Position numbers and translations under genes: made by a program. The notes below the pieces were generated by a model. That model worked only from the letters and a program-made list of their open reading frames with translations, was not told where the DNA came from and did no database searches. A stretch of DNA of 64,000 bases from Falsiphaeobacter marinintestinus. GTDB lineage: Bacteria > Pseudomonadota > Alphaproteobacteria > Rhodobacterales > Rhodobacteraceae. The stretch covers positions 434,001 to 498,000 of the forward strand of contig NZ_VOGO01000002.1 of NCBI RefSeq assembly GCF_007923355.1, read 5' to 3'. Shown piece by piece: positions 45,364 to 54,740 of the stretch (position 1 is the first letter of the stretch; the number at the start of each line of letters is the position of its first letter).

Positions 45364-46647
45364 TTATTCCGCTGCGACGTTTTTATTGGCCGCTGCGCGC
45401 TTGCGCGGGGCAGGTTTGCTGCTGTTGGCGTTCATGAAGTCGATCACCAGCGGGCGGATGTTGTCACGCCAGCTTTTGCCGGCGAAGATGCCGTAATGGC
45501 CAGCGCCGGGTTCAACATGGCTGGCTTTTTTGCTGTCGGGCAGGCCGGTGCACAGATCCAGCGCCGCGATACACTGACCGGGGGCCGATATATCGTCCTT
45601 GGCGCCTTCCACGGTCTTGACCGCGACTTTGGTGATCTTGCCCATGTCGACCTTATGGCCATCAACCACAAATTCGTTCTTGGCGATTTCGCCCTTCTTG
45701 AACACACGGTCGACGGTCGACAGGTAAAATTCGGCGGGCATGTCCATAACGGCGAGGTATTCGTCATAAAAGCGGTTGTGGGCGTCGTGATCAGAGGCCT
45801 CTTTGCGCATGACGCGCTGGATCTGATCGTTGAAGGCCTGCGAGTGACGTTCGGCGTTCATGGACATGAACGATGTCAGCTGCAAAAGCCCCGGATAGAC
45901 CAGTCGCCCAACACCAGCGTGCTTGAACCCGACCCGCTGGATCATGGTTTCTTCCAGCTGGCCCATGGTGACGCGGCGACCAAAATCGGTCACGTCGGTG
46001 GGGGTTGCGTCGGGGTCGATCGGGCCACCGATCAGGGTCAGCGAACGCGGCTGCGCGTCGGGATCCTGTTCGGCGAGATAGGCGGTTGCGGCCAGGGTCA
46101 GCGGAGCGGGCTGACAGACCGCGACAACATGGATGTCGTTTCCAAGTTCGCGCATGAAATCAACAAGGTACAGCGTATAGTCTTCGATGTCGAATTTGCC
46201 TGCCGACACCGGGATGTCACGGGCATTGTGCCAGTCGGTGACATAGACTTCGCAGTTGACGATCAGGCTTTTGACGGTCGAGCGGAGCAGCGTGGCATAG
46301 TGGCCCGACATCGGGGCAACCAGCAGCACGCGGCGGGGTTGTTCTTCGCGGCCATGCACCTTGAAATGGATGAGGTCACCGAAGTCTTTTTCGACAACTG
46401 TATCGATTTCGACCAGATGGTCCTTGCCGTCTTCACAGGTGAAAGTACGGATGCCCCAGTCGGGTCTGGCGTTCATGCGTTGGTATGACCGTTCCGTCAC
46501 TTCGCCCCAGGCTGCCATCCAGTTGAAAACGGGGTTCGGCACCATGCTGACAGCGGGGTAGGAGGCCATGGAAAGCGCGGTTGCACCAAGCCACTGGTTG
46601 GTGTTTCGAACGGTTTCCATCAGGTCATAAGTCATCATATAGCGCAT
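45364..46647 (-). CDS. phaZ: Intracellular PHB depolymerase
   Basis: A 427-residue intracellular polyhydroxybutyrate depolymerase of the PhaZ1 type. The N-terminus MRYMMTYDLMETVRNTNQWLG is typical, HFKVHGREEQPRRVLLVAPMSGH begins the hydrolase fold, and the catalytic Cys is in VVAVCQPAPLTLAA rather than a serine. An Ala/Lys-rich tail ends the protein. It mobilises stored PHB to 3-hydroxybutyrate. It is divergent from phaC, with a PhaR-type site between them. Confidence 0.93.
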   Translation of the reverse strand: MRYMMTYDLMETVRNTNQWLGATALSMASYPAVSMVPNPVFNWMAAWGEVTERSYQRMNARPDWGIRTFTCEDGKDHLVEIDTVVEKDFGDLIHFKVHGREEQPRRVLLVAPMSGHYATLLRSTVKSLIVNCEVYVTDWHNARDIPVSAGKFDIEDYTLYLVDFMRELGNDIHVVAVCQPAPLTLAATAYLAEQDPDAQPRSLTLIGGPIDPDATPTDVTDFGRRVTMGQLEETMIQRVGFKHAGVGRLVYPGLLQLTSFMSMNAERHSQAFNDQIQRVMRKEASDHDAHNRFYDEYLAVMDMPAEFYLSTVDRVFKKGEIAKNEFVVDGHKVDMGKITKVAVKTVEGAKDDISAPGQCIAALDLCTGLPDSKKASHVEPGAGHYGIFAGKSWRDNIRPLVIDFMNANSSKPAPRKRAAANKNVAAE

Positions 46648-46722
46648 GTACTGCTCCTTCGTACTCGACCAATTTTGATCGGACCATTCGTCGCTTTGCC
46701 CCCCGACGCCCGCGACGTTATT

Positions 46723-46733
46723 CTGCGTAGCAG
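46723..46733. promoter_or_regulatory. PhaR-type operator between phaZ and phaC
   Basis: CTGCGTAGCAG is an exact match to CTGC-N3-GCAG, the site reported for PhaR repressors of Rhodobacter and Paracoccus. It lies 25 bases upstream of the phaC ATG and 76 bases from the phaZ start, so it could repress both. Confidence 0.8.
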
Positions 46734-46757
46734 CAAGACTAGGGGGGAATCCTTAAA

Positions 46758-48563
46758 ATGACAACTAGCGAAGACGGAAGCATTGTCGCGCCCGGCGAAC
46801 ACCTTGATAGGTTGTCCGAAAACCTTGAAAAAGTTGAAGGTTTATCGAAACGGCTGATCGAAGTGATGTCGAGCAAGACAGAGCATCATCCGGGTTTGGA
46901 TGCTCCGAATCATGATTTGTTTGCAAAGGCAGCAACGGCGTACTGGAGCCAGGCGGTTCAGAATCCGAGCCGCATGCTGGAGCAACAGGTTGAATTCTGG
47001 GGCAAATCGGTGAAACATTTCGCCGACGCGCAGCAGGCGATGCTGGGCGGCAAGGCCTCGGCGTCTGAGGATGCCGGCAGTCGGGACCGGCGGTTTTCGA
47101 ACCCGCTGTGGGACACGCACCCCTATTTCAACTTCATCAAGCAGCAGTACCTGACAAACGCCGAGGCGATCGAACAGGCCGTCAACAGCGTCGAGGACAT
47201 GGATGAAAACGAAAAGCAGCGTCTCAAGTACTTTGCGCAGCAGATCGTCGATTTGATGGCGCCAACCAACTACCTCGCGACCAACCCCGACGCGTTGGAA
47301 AAGGCGATCGAAACGGAAGGCCAGTCGCTGGTTGACGGGATGGAGAACCTGATTTCGGATCTGGAAGCCAACAATGGCGAACTGATCGTGAAGCTGGCTG
47401 ACGAATCCGCGTTCGAGATTGGTCGCAACATCGCGACTTCAAAAGGCGAGGTGGTGTTTCGCAACCGCCTTATGGAGTTGATCCAGTATGCACCGACTAC
47501 GGACACCGTGCACGAGACCCCCATCGTTCTGTTCCCGCCCTGGATCAACAAGTTCTATATCCTCGACCTGAAAGAACAGAACAGCATGATCAAGTGGATC
47601 ACCGATCAGGGGTACACCCTATTTGTGGTCAGCTGGGTCAACCCGGATCCCAGCCACGCCGATATCGGCATGGAAGATTACATCGAACAGGGCTTTCTGG
47701 CCGCCTTTGATGAGGTCAAGTCGATCTGCAAGGTCAAGCAGGTCAATGCGGTGGGCTATTGTATCGCCGGAACCACCCTGAGCCTGACGTTGTCTCTGTT
47801 GAAGCATCGCGGCGACAAGACCGTGAAGTCGGCGACCTTCTTCACGGCGCTGACGGACTTTTCCGATCAGGGCGAATTCACGCCGTTCCTGCAGGATGAC
47901 TTTGTTGACTCGCTTGAAGCCGAAGCACGCGAAAGGGGCGTGTTGCGGTCTTATATCATGGCGCGCACGTTCTCGTACCTGCGGTCCAAGGATCTGATCT
48001 ATGGACCGGCTGTGCGCAGCTATATGATGGGGGAGACTCCGCCAGCCTTTGATCTGCTGTTCTGGAATGGCGATGGGGCGAACCTGCCCGCCAAGATGGT
48101 GATCCAGTATCTGCGCGGTCTGTGTCAGGGCAACGAGTTCTGCGAAGACGGGTTCGAATTGTTCGGTCAGAAGCTGCATGTCAAAGACGTTGATGTGCCT
48201 CTGATGGCGATCACCTGCGAAACCGACCACATCGCCGCGTGGAAGGATTGCTATAAAGGTGTGCAGCAGATGGGGTCGCGTTCAAAAACCTTCGTTGTGT
48301 CCGAGTCCGGGCATATCGCTGGTATCGTGAACCCGCCTAGCAAGAAGAAGTACGGCCATTATCTGAACCCCGATCTGAAACTGGCGGCGGATGACTGGCT
48401 GGCCACGGCTGACAAGCACGAGGGATCGTGGTGGCCGATGTGGGAGAAGTGGCTGAAGAAGCGGTCAGGCAAGCAGGTTCCGGCCCGCGAACCGGGCGAT
48501 TCGAAGCATCCGGCGCTGTGCCCGGCTCCGGGTACCTATGTGGTTGCCAAGCCAAAGGTCTGA
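46758..48563 (+). CDS. phaC: Class I poly(3-hydroxyalkanoate) synthase
   Basis: A 601-residue class I PHA synthase that polymerises (R)-3-hydroxybutyryl-CoA on the granule surface. The lipase-like box GYCIAG carries the catalytic Cys335; Asp is in CETDHIAAW and His in SESGHIAGIVNPPSKKKYG. The N-terminal helical part (about 1-180) is of normal size. An ATG start lies after a PhaR-type site. The intergenic region before phaP contains two more such sites. No phaA/phaB genes are in the window. Confidence 0.97.
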   Translation: MTTSEDGSIVAPGEHLDRLSENLEKVEGLSKRLIEVMSSKTEHHPGLDAPNHDLFAKAATAYWSQAVQNPSRMLEQQVEFWGKSVKHFADAQQAMLGGKASASEDAGSRDRRFSNPLWDTHPYFNFIKQQYLTNAEAIEQAVNSVEDMDENEKQRLKYFAQQIVDLMAPTNYLATNPDALEKAIETEGQSLVDGMENLISDLEANNGELIVKLADESAFEIGRNIATSKGEVVFRNRLMELIQYAPTTDTVHETPIVLFPPWINKFYILDLKEQNSMIKWITDQGYTLFVVSWVNPDPSHADIGMEDYIEQGFLAAFDEVKSICKVKQVNAVGYCIAGTTLSLTLSLLKHRGDKTVKSATFFTALTDFSDQGEFTPFLQDDFVDSLEAEARERGVLRSYIMARTFSYLRSKDLIYGPAVRSYMMGETPPAFDLLFWNGDGANLPAKMVIQYLRGLCQGNEFCEDGFELFGQKLHVKDVDVPLMAITCETDHIAAWKDCYKGVQQMGSRSKTFVVSESGHIAGIVNPPSKKKYGHYLNPDLKLAADDWLATADKHEGSWWPMWEKWLKKRSGKQVPAREPGDSKHPALCPAPGTYVVAKPKV

Positions 48564-48587
48564 TTTTCTTGATAAACACAACTTTTT

Positions 48588-48598
48588 CTGCGGCGCAG
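48588..48598. promoter_or_regulatory. PhaR-type operator upstream of phaP, site 1
   Basis: CTGCGGCGCAG is an exact CTGC-N3-GCAG site, 25 bases after the phaC stop and about 95 bases before the phaP ATG. Confidence 0.85.
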
Positions 48599-48617
48599 CG
48601 TGATTTTCCTTGAAATG

Positions 48618-48628
48618 CTGCGCCGCAG
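48618..48628. promoter_or_regulatory. PhaR-type operator upstream of phaP, site 2
   Basis: CTGCGCCGCAG, exactly 30 bases from site 1 (about three helical turns), within a longer TGCTGCGCCGCAGCA palindrome. The same-face pair suggests cooperative PhaR binding at the phaP promoter. Confidence 0.85.
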
Positions 48629-48692
48629 CATGCATATTGATCTCAGATGAAGAAACACGGGGCAGGCCCGTACATCGCAAAGGATCAATCAG

Positions 48693-49136
48693 ATGGCTAA
48701 GACACAAGATTTCACCGCAGTCATGAAAGACATGATGGGCGCATTCCCGATCGACACGACTTCCATGGAAGACGCGTTCAAAACAACCGCGTCGATGAAT
48801 GAAAAGCTGTCGTCGGTTGCTCTGGAAGCAGCTGAAAAGTCGGCCGAAATTTCGTCCAAGTGGACCAAAGACACTCTGGCCAAACTGGCCGACATGTCGA
48901 AAGCCAAAGCCGAGCCGGCTGACTATGCCAAAGCCATGACCGATTTCGCATCGGCCACTGCTGAAGTTGCTGCCGAAAACATGTCCGCTTTCGCTGAAAT
49001 CGCCAAAAAAGTTCAGATGGACACCGTCGAACTGGTAATGGCCGCTGGCAAAGACATCACCGAAGATGCAACCGCCGCTGTCAAAAAAGCGACCACAGAC
49101 GTGACCGCTGCTGCCAAGAAAGCAGCTGCGAAGTAA
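48693..49136 (+). CDS. phaP: Phasin
   Basis: A 147-residue helical phasin that coats PHB granules. Amphipathic helices span about 30-120 (LEAAEKSAEISSKWTKDTLA, MTDFASATAEVAAENMSAFA). The Ala/Lys-rich C-terminus (VKKATTDVTAAAKKAAAK) matches the alphaproteobacterial TIGR01841 type. The strong start context and terminator, and two PhaR-type sites upstream, fit repression relieved when PhaR is titrated by PHB. Confidence 0.92.
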   Translation: MAKTQDFTAVMKDMMGAFPIDTTSMEDAFKTTASMNEKLSSVALEAAEKSAEISSKWTKDTLAKLADMSKAKAEPADYAKAMTDFASATAEVAAENMSAFAEIAKKVQMDTVELVMAAGKDITEDATAAVKKATTDVTAAAKKAAAK

Positions 49137-49182
49137 GACCAGACACGATCTGCACCCACTCCTCCCAACCGGTGCAATCGCT

Positions 49183-49218
49183 GGGGTAGGTTCGAAAGAA
49201 CCTGCCCCTTCTTCTTTT
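49183..49218 (+). terminator. phaP terminator
   Basis: GGGGTAGGTTC (49183-49193) pairs with GAACCTGCCCC (49198-49208), one G-U, around a GAAA tetraloop, followed by TTCTTCTTTT. Confidence 0.92.
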
Positions 49219-49227
49219 GGGGGTGCG

Positions 49228-49950
49228 TTATTTCACAATCCATTGAAACAAGCGCAACGGCAGGTGACGCCCGACCGTGAAAACCCATGCAAACGGGGCC
49301 GGGAAGTTGCTGGAAAACCTGCGGCTTGCCAGAAGTTTGACAACATGACGCGCGGCGGTGTCCGGGCTCATGATCTGGGGCATGGCAAAGCCGTTTTTAT
49401 CGGTCAGTCTGGTGCGGATAAAGCCGGGGTTGGCAAGCTGCACGCGCACACCGGTTCCTTTCAGATCGACCCGCATGTTTTCCGCCAGATGCATCAACGC
49501 GGCCTTGCTGGCGCCATACCCTATGGCTCCGGGCAGCCCACGATGCCCCGCCAGTGATCCGATCAGCATGATCCGTCCCGACCTGCGCGCGGTCATCTCT
49601 GGCACCAGCCACGACAACACCCGCAGCGCCCCGGTATAGTTCGCATCCGTCATCTGTTCGGCGGTGTCCGGGCGCCAGGACGTGGCGGGCATCGGCTCGT
49701 ACAGACCCACACAATAGATAACGCCGTCGACAGGACCGGCCAGATCGACGGCGGTTGCGACGCTGTTTGCATCCGTCACATCCATGGGAAGGGGGCGGGC
49801 GGATTTGCAACCGCTTGCGACGTCTGTCAGCTTATCTGCGTTGCGCGCGGACAGGATTAGCGTCGCCCCGTGGTCGTCTAGCGTCTGCGCAAGGGCAGCC
49901 CCCAGGCCTTCGCTTGCGCCGATGATCCACCAGGTTTGTCCGTCAAACAT
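49228..49950 (-). CDS. SDR-family oxidoreductase
   Basis: A 240-residue short-chain dehydrogenase. The cofactor loop WWIIGASEGLGAALA (TGxxxGxG type, with Ala replacing the first Gly context), the Ser in IMLIGSLAGHRGLPG and the catalytic YGASKAALMH (YxxxK) are intact. The C-terminus is basic and hydrophobic, possibly membrane-peripheral. It follows the MFS gene by 3 bases on the same strand. Substrate unknown. Confidence 0.88.
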   Translation of the reverse strand: MFDGQTWWIIGASEGLGAALAQTLDDHGATLILSARNADKLTDVASGCKSARPLPMDVTDANSVATAVDLAGPVDGVIYCVGLYEPMPATSWRPDTAEQMTDANYTGALRVLSWLVPEMTARRSGRIMLIGSLAGHRGLPGAIGYGASKAALMHLAENMRVDLKGTGVRVQLANPGFIRTRLTDKNGFAMPQIMSPDTAARHVVKLLASRRFSSNFPAPFAWVFTVGRHLPLRLFQWIVK

Positions 49951-49953
49951 CGC

Positions 49954-51234
49954 TCAGGCCCTTTGCTTGGGGAGTTGGGTCAGGTTCAGACGGGCCACAA
50001 GGACAAGCGCCGGAAGCTTCAGAATACAGGGCAGGATCGCATAGGCCGCGTTCAACGTGGTCAGGGCCTCAGGCGCGTTCGGCCCGCCGGGCACGTATCC
50101 AACGACCTGCAGCAAGGGCAGAACCGTTGCGGCGGCCAGCGCCAGCGCCAGCTTGCTGGCAAAGAACCATGCGCCAAACCCGATGCCAGCTGGAAGGTCC
50201 GCGCGGGCCAGAAGGGACGAAAACATCGCGGGCAGGATCACCATATCTGCCCCCAGCGCCGCGCCGGAGACCACAGTGATCGCTGCAAACCCCCATGCCG
50301 ACCCTGCGGGCAGCGCGGCTGTGAACACGAAAGATAAGATCGCCATCGACATGCCCACCAACAACACCGGGCGCGGGCCGAACCGGGTTGCAAGGCGGGT
50401 CCAGATCGGTGCACTGGCCCCGGCGGCGGCAAAGAACAGCACCAGATAGAGCCCGGCAAGGTCGGGCAGGCCAAGCCTGTCTTCGACGAAGAATAAAAAC
50501 AGGCTGGAGGTGATGGCTACGGGCAGGGCGTTCAGCAGCGCGATCCCCAAAAGCCCGGCCGCGCCCGCCTTGCGAAAGTCACGCAGCGTCGGACGCGCTT
50601 CGATGGCCCGGGCTGAGCCGGTCCAGAAGCTGCGGCAGATCCACCATAACGCCACCGATGCAAGCGCCATGATCATGCCGAACATCGCATAGCCAGTCTG
50701 GACGCCAAAAAACGTGCCAAGCCCGGTTGGTAAAAGGGCGGCCAGAACGATCCCGGCCAACGTCCCCATTTCGCGTCGGCCTGCCAGTTTATAGTGGGCG
50801 GCGTCACCTGCGGCCTTTGCCCGCGCAACGCATTGGCCATAAAACAGGATCGTGCCCATGCTGAACCCCGTGAACAGCACGAAGAGACCGGCAATCAGAC
50901 CGGGCAACGCGGGCTGCAGAGTGAACACAATGAAGAACCCAACCCCGGTGCCAAGGATCGATAGCCCGGCCAAATGCTTTTGCTGCGCCTGCAAATGATC
51001 GGCGGCAAGGCCCAGCAACGGGTCCTGAAACAGATCGATCAGCCGGAAGGCCAATAGCACCGCGCCCATCACGGCCAGACTAAGGCCGGTTTCCGTGGCA
51101 AAGCGCGGCAGATGGATGTAAAGCGGCAATCCGGCCGAGGCCAGAAACCCAGCCAGCAGAACAAGTTGCGGGCCGACAAGGGGCGCGCCCTTGACGTGTA
51201 CAACCGATGGATTTGGGGCGGAAGCTGCTGTCAT
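49954..51234 (-). CDS. MFS transporter, GPH-like
   Basis: A 426-residue protein with about 12 transmembrane helices. The segment DLFQDPLLGLAADHLQAQQKH after helix 2 resembles the cation-symporter signature of the glycoside-pentoside-hexuronide (MelB-like) group (D-x-D-P-x-x-G-x-x-x-D). An N-terminal tail of about 20 residues precedes helix 1. The coupled SDR gene hints that the transporter and the reductase serve one compound, but there is no direct evidence. It is divergent from phaR. Confidence 0.85.
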   Translation of the reverse strand: MTAASAPNPSVVHVKGAPLVGPQLVLLAGFLASAGLPLYIHLPRFATETGLSLAVMGAVLLAFRLIDLFQDPLLGLAADHLQAQQKHLAGLSILGTGVGFFIVFTLQPALPGLIAGLFVLFTGFSMGTILFYGQCVARAKAAGDAAHYKLAGRREMGTLAGIVLAALLPTGLGTFFGVQTGYAMFGMIMALASVALWWICRSFWTGSARAIEARPTLRDFRKAGAAGLLGIALLNALPVAITSSLFLFFVEDRLGLPDLAGLYLVLFFAAAGASAPIWTRLATRFGPRPVLLVGMSMAILSFVFTAALPAGSAWGFAAITVVSGAALGADMVILPAMFSSLLARADLPAGIGFGAWFFASKLALALAAATVLPLLQVVGYVPGGPNAPEALTTLNAAYAILPCILKLPALVLVARLNLTQLPKQRA

Positions 51235-51303
51235 CCTGTTAAGTACGACCGGGCGGCCCCGATGGTTCAGAAAACAGGCCGATCACGCGGCTTTTCTTTT
51301 CTG

Positions 51304-51315
51304 CTGCGCTCGCAT
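51304..51315. promoter_or_regulatory. Weak PhaR-type half-match upstream of phaR
   Basis: CTGCGCTCGCAT departs from CTGC-N4-GCAG by one base, 40 bases upstream of the phaR ATG. It is a candidate for autoregulation, much weaker than the three exact sites. Confidence 0.35.
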
Positions 51316-51354
51316 AGTGTTTCCGAGATGCATCGTGTCCGGGGAGGGATAACT

Positions 51355-51909
51355 ATGGCCTCGCAAGATAAACCCTTGCTGATAAAACGCTATGCCAGCC
51401 GTCGGCTGTATAACACCGAAACCAGCGACTATGTGACCCTGGAAGATATCGCCGGGTTCATTCGCGAAGGCCGTGAAGTGCAGATTGTGGACCTTAAGAC
51501 GGGCGACGACCTGACTCGCCAATACCTGCTGCAGATCATCGCGGAACACGAAAGCCGGGGTGAGAATGTTTTGCCGGTCAATGTGCTGAACGACCTTGTG
51601 CGCAGCTATATGGTGCCGGGCGGCGGGATGATGCCGCAATTCCTGCAAAGCTCGTTTGATATGCTGCGCGAAAACCAGTCGAAGATGATGGAAAACATGT
51701 CTTCGATTAACCCGATTGCCAAGATCCCCGGATTTGACGCGATGAAGGCCCAGCAAGAGGCGTTTTTGCGGGCAATGACCGGCGGCATCTCTGGCAGCTG
51801 GTCAGGGCCCGAGCCGAAAGACGACGACAGCACCGAAGGCGGTGAAGATCTGGACGATATCAAGAAACAGCTGGCCGATCTTCAGAACAAGCTGAGCAAG
51901 CTCAAGTAA
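51355..51909 (+). CDS. phaR: Polyhydroxyalkanoate synthesis repressor PhaR
   Basis: A 184-residue PhaR repressor. The N-terminal DNA-binding domain opens with PLLIKRYASRRLYNTETSDY, the family hallmark, and continues through EVQIVDLKTGDDLTRQYLLQ. The C-terminal part binds PHB and ends in a coiled coil (LDDIKKQLADLQNKLSKLK). PhaR senses granule surface and derepresses phasin. ATG 51355 has GGGGAGGGA upstream. Exact CTGC-N3-GCAG sites occur at 46723, 48588 and 48618. Confidence 0.93.
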   Translation: MASQDKPLLIKRYASRRLYNTETSDYVTLEDIAGFIREGREVQIVDLKTGDDLTRQYLLQIIAEHESRGENVLPVNVLNDLVRSYMVPGGGMMPQFLQSSFDMLRENQSKMMENMSSINPIAKIPGFDAMKAQQEAFLRAMTGGISGSWSGPEPKDDDSTEGGEDLDDIKKQLADLQNKLSKLK

Positions 51910-51927
51910 TACAAGGCCGCGGCGGGG

Positions 51928-53660
51928 TCATTCAGGCAAACCGGCGCGGCGCAATCCTTCAAGCCAGCGTTCGTGATCGTCCGGATAGCGGATCGGCACG
52001 ATGTGACGGACTGTTGTTACTGTCAGGCCCGGCATGGCCGTCAGCAAACGTTGTACCGACTGTTTGGCGTTGTCGCCGCTTTCCAGCATGCCCAACGCGG
52101 CGGCCTCTTGCCGCATCAGCGACGCGAAACCCGGCGTTTCCCTAAGCCCCTCGCGCGCGTTTTCGAGACATTCTTCGTAGGCGCCTGACAAAAAGATGGC
52201 CGCGCCAAACCCGCCGCGCCAGAAGGGTTTCAAGGGATCGCGCGGGCTGAGTGCAACGGCGCACTCGTAGGCGGATTTTGCTTTGTCGTAATCGCCGGAA
52301 ACACCATAGTAGGCAGTGATGTTGCCGTGGCCCATGGCAAGGTTGGGGTTCAGATCAATCGAGCGGAGCAAATGCTTTTCTGCCGCCTCAAAGTTGCGGG
52401 CAAAGGATTCCGACATACCCAGAATGGCGTGGGCATGGGCATTGTTGCTGTCCAGTTGCACCGCCTTTTCAGCAGATTGCTGAGCCAGCTTGATTTCTGC
52501 GGAGGTGTCCGTGCGCCAATAGTGCAGCATGGCCATGAGGTGGCACAATGCGAGCGTCGCGTGGGTCACACTGTCGTCGGGTTCAGTTGCCAGGGACTGG
52601 TTCAAGAGCCGCGTGGCTGTTTCGTTGTCGGCCCTGTTGAATTGACCCAGATGCCAGCGCGCGCGCAGAACCAAATCCCACGCCGATAAGTTTTCTGGGC
52701 GTTTGGACCGGGCTCGACGGGTTTCTGCGCCCATTGTCTCGGGCGCCACGGCGGTGACGATGGATTGCGTGATTTCGTCCTGAACGGCGAATACGTCGGT
52801 CAGATCCCGGTCAAACCGGTCTGCCCACAGATGCGCGCCGGTTTTGCCTTCAATCAACTGCGCGGTCACCCGAATGCGGGAGCCGGCCTTTCGAACGCTC
52901 CCTTCGAGAACGTACCGTACGCTAAGATCGCGACAGACCTGATCCACGCGCACAGGCTTGCCTTTATACGTAAAACTGGTGTTGCGAGCGATGACGAAGA
53001 AATCCCGAAAATGAGACAGGGCGGTGATGATGTCTTCGGCGATACCGTCGGAAAAATACTCTTGTTCGGGGTCCGTAGACATGTTGTCGAAGGCCAGAAC
53101 AGCAATGGAGGCCTTACCTTCGTCGGATATCGGTGCCCTATTTGCTGACGCTTGATGCGCATGTTTTTCAGGATGCCATGCGAATACATTGACCGGGGCT
53201 GTGACGTTTTTCAGAGATTGCGGACCAAGGTCGTGGAACATGCCGCTGTTTGGAGAGCCCAGGCTTTGATGAACGATCCCGGAAATGCAGATGCCGCCCG
53301 GATCGGCAATGCCTTCAAGTCGGGCCGCGATATTGACACCGTCACCATAGATATCATCGCCGGAGCTGATTACGTCGCCCAAGTTGATGCCGATGCGCAG
53401 CTTGATGTCATCTGCTGTGGACCGCACAATCGAATTTTGTATCGCGATCGCACATGAGACCGCTTCGGCGACACTGGCGAATTCGACCAGCGCGCCGTCT
53501 CCCATCAGCTTCACCAGCCGACCACCATACTGTCTGAGGTTCGGGTCGAAATGACTGCGGCGAAAGGCATAATCCGGTTAAGCGCAGCTTGTTCGTTTTG
53601 CGCCATCAATGCTGTGAAGCCGACGATATCTGCTGCAAGAATGGCTGCCAGACGGCGCAT
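51928..53660 (-). pseudogene. Frameshifted adenylate cyclase (class III) with TolB-like and TPR domains
   Basis: A class III adenylate/guanylate cyclase domain, then a TolB/FlgO-like domain (SIAVLAFDNMSTDPEQEYFS, VRYVLEGSVRKAGSRIRVTA) and tetratricopeptide repeats: an architecture common in this group. The N-terminus (MRRLAAILAADIVGFTALMA) is readable from ATG 53660, but the frame breaks near 53561-53570. The downstream frame resumes as FRRSHFDPNLRQYGGRLVKL, and one extra base there restores about 577 residues. The span is 1733 bases, one short of a multiple of three. This may be a real loss of function or a sequencing error. Only the metal-binding first Asp (AADIV) lies before the break. Confidence 0.8.
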
Positions 53661-53741
53661 GATGGCATGTCTCAGGTTTTTAGGTCAGATCGTTTTCAGT
53701 TCATCAGGTTTTGCGGAAATTGCCTATAGGGAAATCGCGGG

Positions 53742-54644
53742 TCATGGATAAGGCACCGGCGTGCACAGGGCGTCGCGGTCAAGCCACTCGAAGTAATCCG
53801 CGCGCAAGTGCCGGGCGACCGGACCCGGGGCACCGTTGGAAAAGTGTCGGTCATCGACCTTGGTGACCGGAATGACACCGCCACCCGAGGATGACAGGAA
53901 CACTTCATCCGCTTGCCAGAACTCTTCCAACGGTAGGGCGCGGGTCTCAATGCCCATGCCCCGCGCGGCGGCCATGTCCAGCACGGTTTGCCGGGTGATC
54001 CCATGCAGCACGCCGTGATCCGAGGTCACGATGCGGTCGCCGAACACGGCAAACACGTTAAATCCGGGGCCTTCGGTGACGTTGCCGTCATGATCCAGAA
54101 GCATTGTGGTTTCAAACCCGCGATCCTTGGCCTCGAACAGGCCCGAGGTGAAATCCCCCCAGTGATAGTTCTTGACCCTTGGGTTCACGCTGTCTTGTGG
54201 AATGCGGCGCACGGTTTTGGCGATCCAGACCGAGGTGCCGGTTTGGGCAATCTCGGGCTTGACGATATGCACATACGGGACGCACCACGCATAGAAATGG
54301 TTGTCGCAATCGCGCGGGTCGCGGCTGCCGGGAACTGGGTTACGCCCTCGCGCGGCGACCATCGCGACATAAGCGTTTTGCAGACCCGAGGCCGCGACCA
54401 TCTCGGCCAATGCCGTGCGAATGGCTGAGCGGTCCTGAGGTATCTCCATACGCAGGGCTTTGAGTGACGCCATGAACCGGTCGAGATAATCCTCTAGCCG
54501 GAAGAACGCGCCCTTCCAGACCGGAACCACGTCATAGCCGATATCGGAATGGGTCACGCCCCAGTCCGTGACGGGAATGGATGCGTCTGCAATTGGGATG
54601 ATGCGGCCATTGATCCAGGCCGCGCCTTTGCTGAGATCTGTCAT
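53742..54644 (-). CDS. Class IV PLP aminotransferase (BCAT/DAAT-like)
   Basis: A 300-residue fold-type IV enzyme. It opens with GAAWINGRIIPIADASIPVT and has the PLP lysine in NPRVKNYHWGDFT, then the EGPGFNVFAVFG segment (NVTEGPGFN) and HGITRQTVLDMA. Length and motifs fit branched-chain or D-amino-acid aminotransferase-like enzymes; I cannot choose the substrate. ATG 54644 is used because it matches the family N-terminus; the frame is open far upstream but that part reads antisense to the next gene. Confidence 0.85.
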   Translation of the reverse strand: MTDLSKGAAWINGRIIPIADASIPVTDWGVTHSDIGYDVVPVWKGAFFRLEDYLDRFMASLKALRMEIPQDRSAIRTALAEMVAASGLQNAYVAMVAARGRNPVPGSRDPRDCDNHFYAWCVPYVHIVKPEIAQTGTSVWIAKTVRRIPQDSVNPRVKNYHWGDFTSGLFEAKDRGFETTMLLDHDGNVTEGPGFNVFAVFGDRIVTSDHGVLHGITRQTVLDMAAARGMGIETRALPLEEFWQADEVFLSSSGGGVIPVTKVDDRHFSNGAPGPVARHLRADYFEWLDRDALCTPVPYP

Positions 54645-54740
54645 GCGGGCAGGGTGGCGGGCGCGTGCCGGAAACGCAAGTGAGCCTGTTGAACAATCCG
54701 GGCTGGGTGGGCAAGGTCGGGCTTTGGAAAAGGGGATCTG

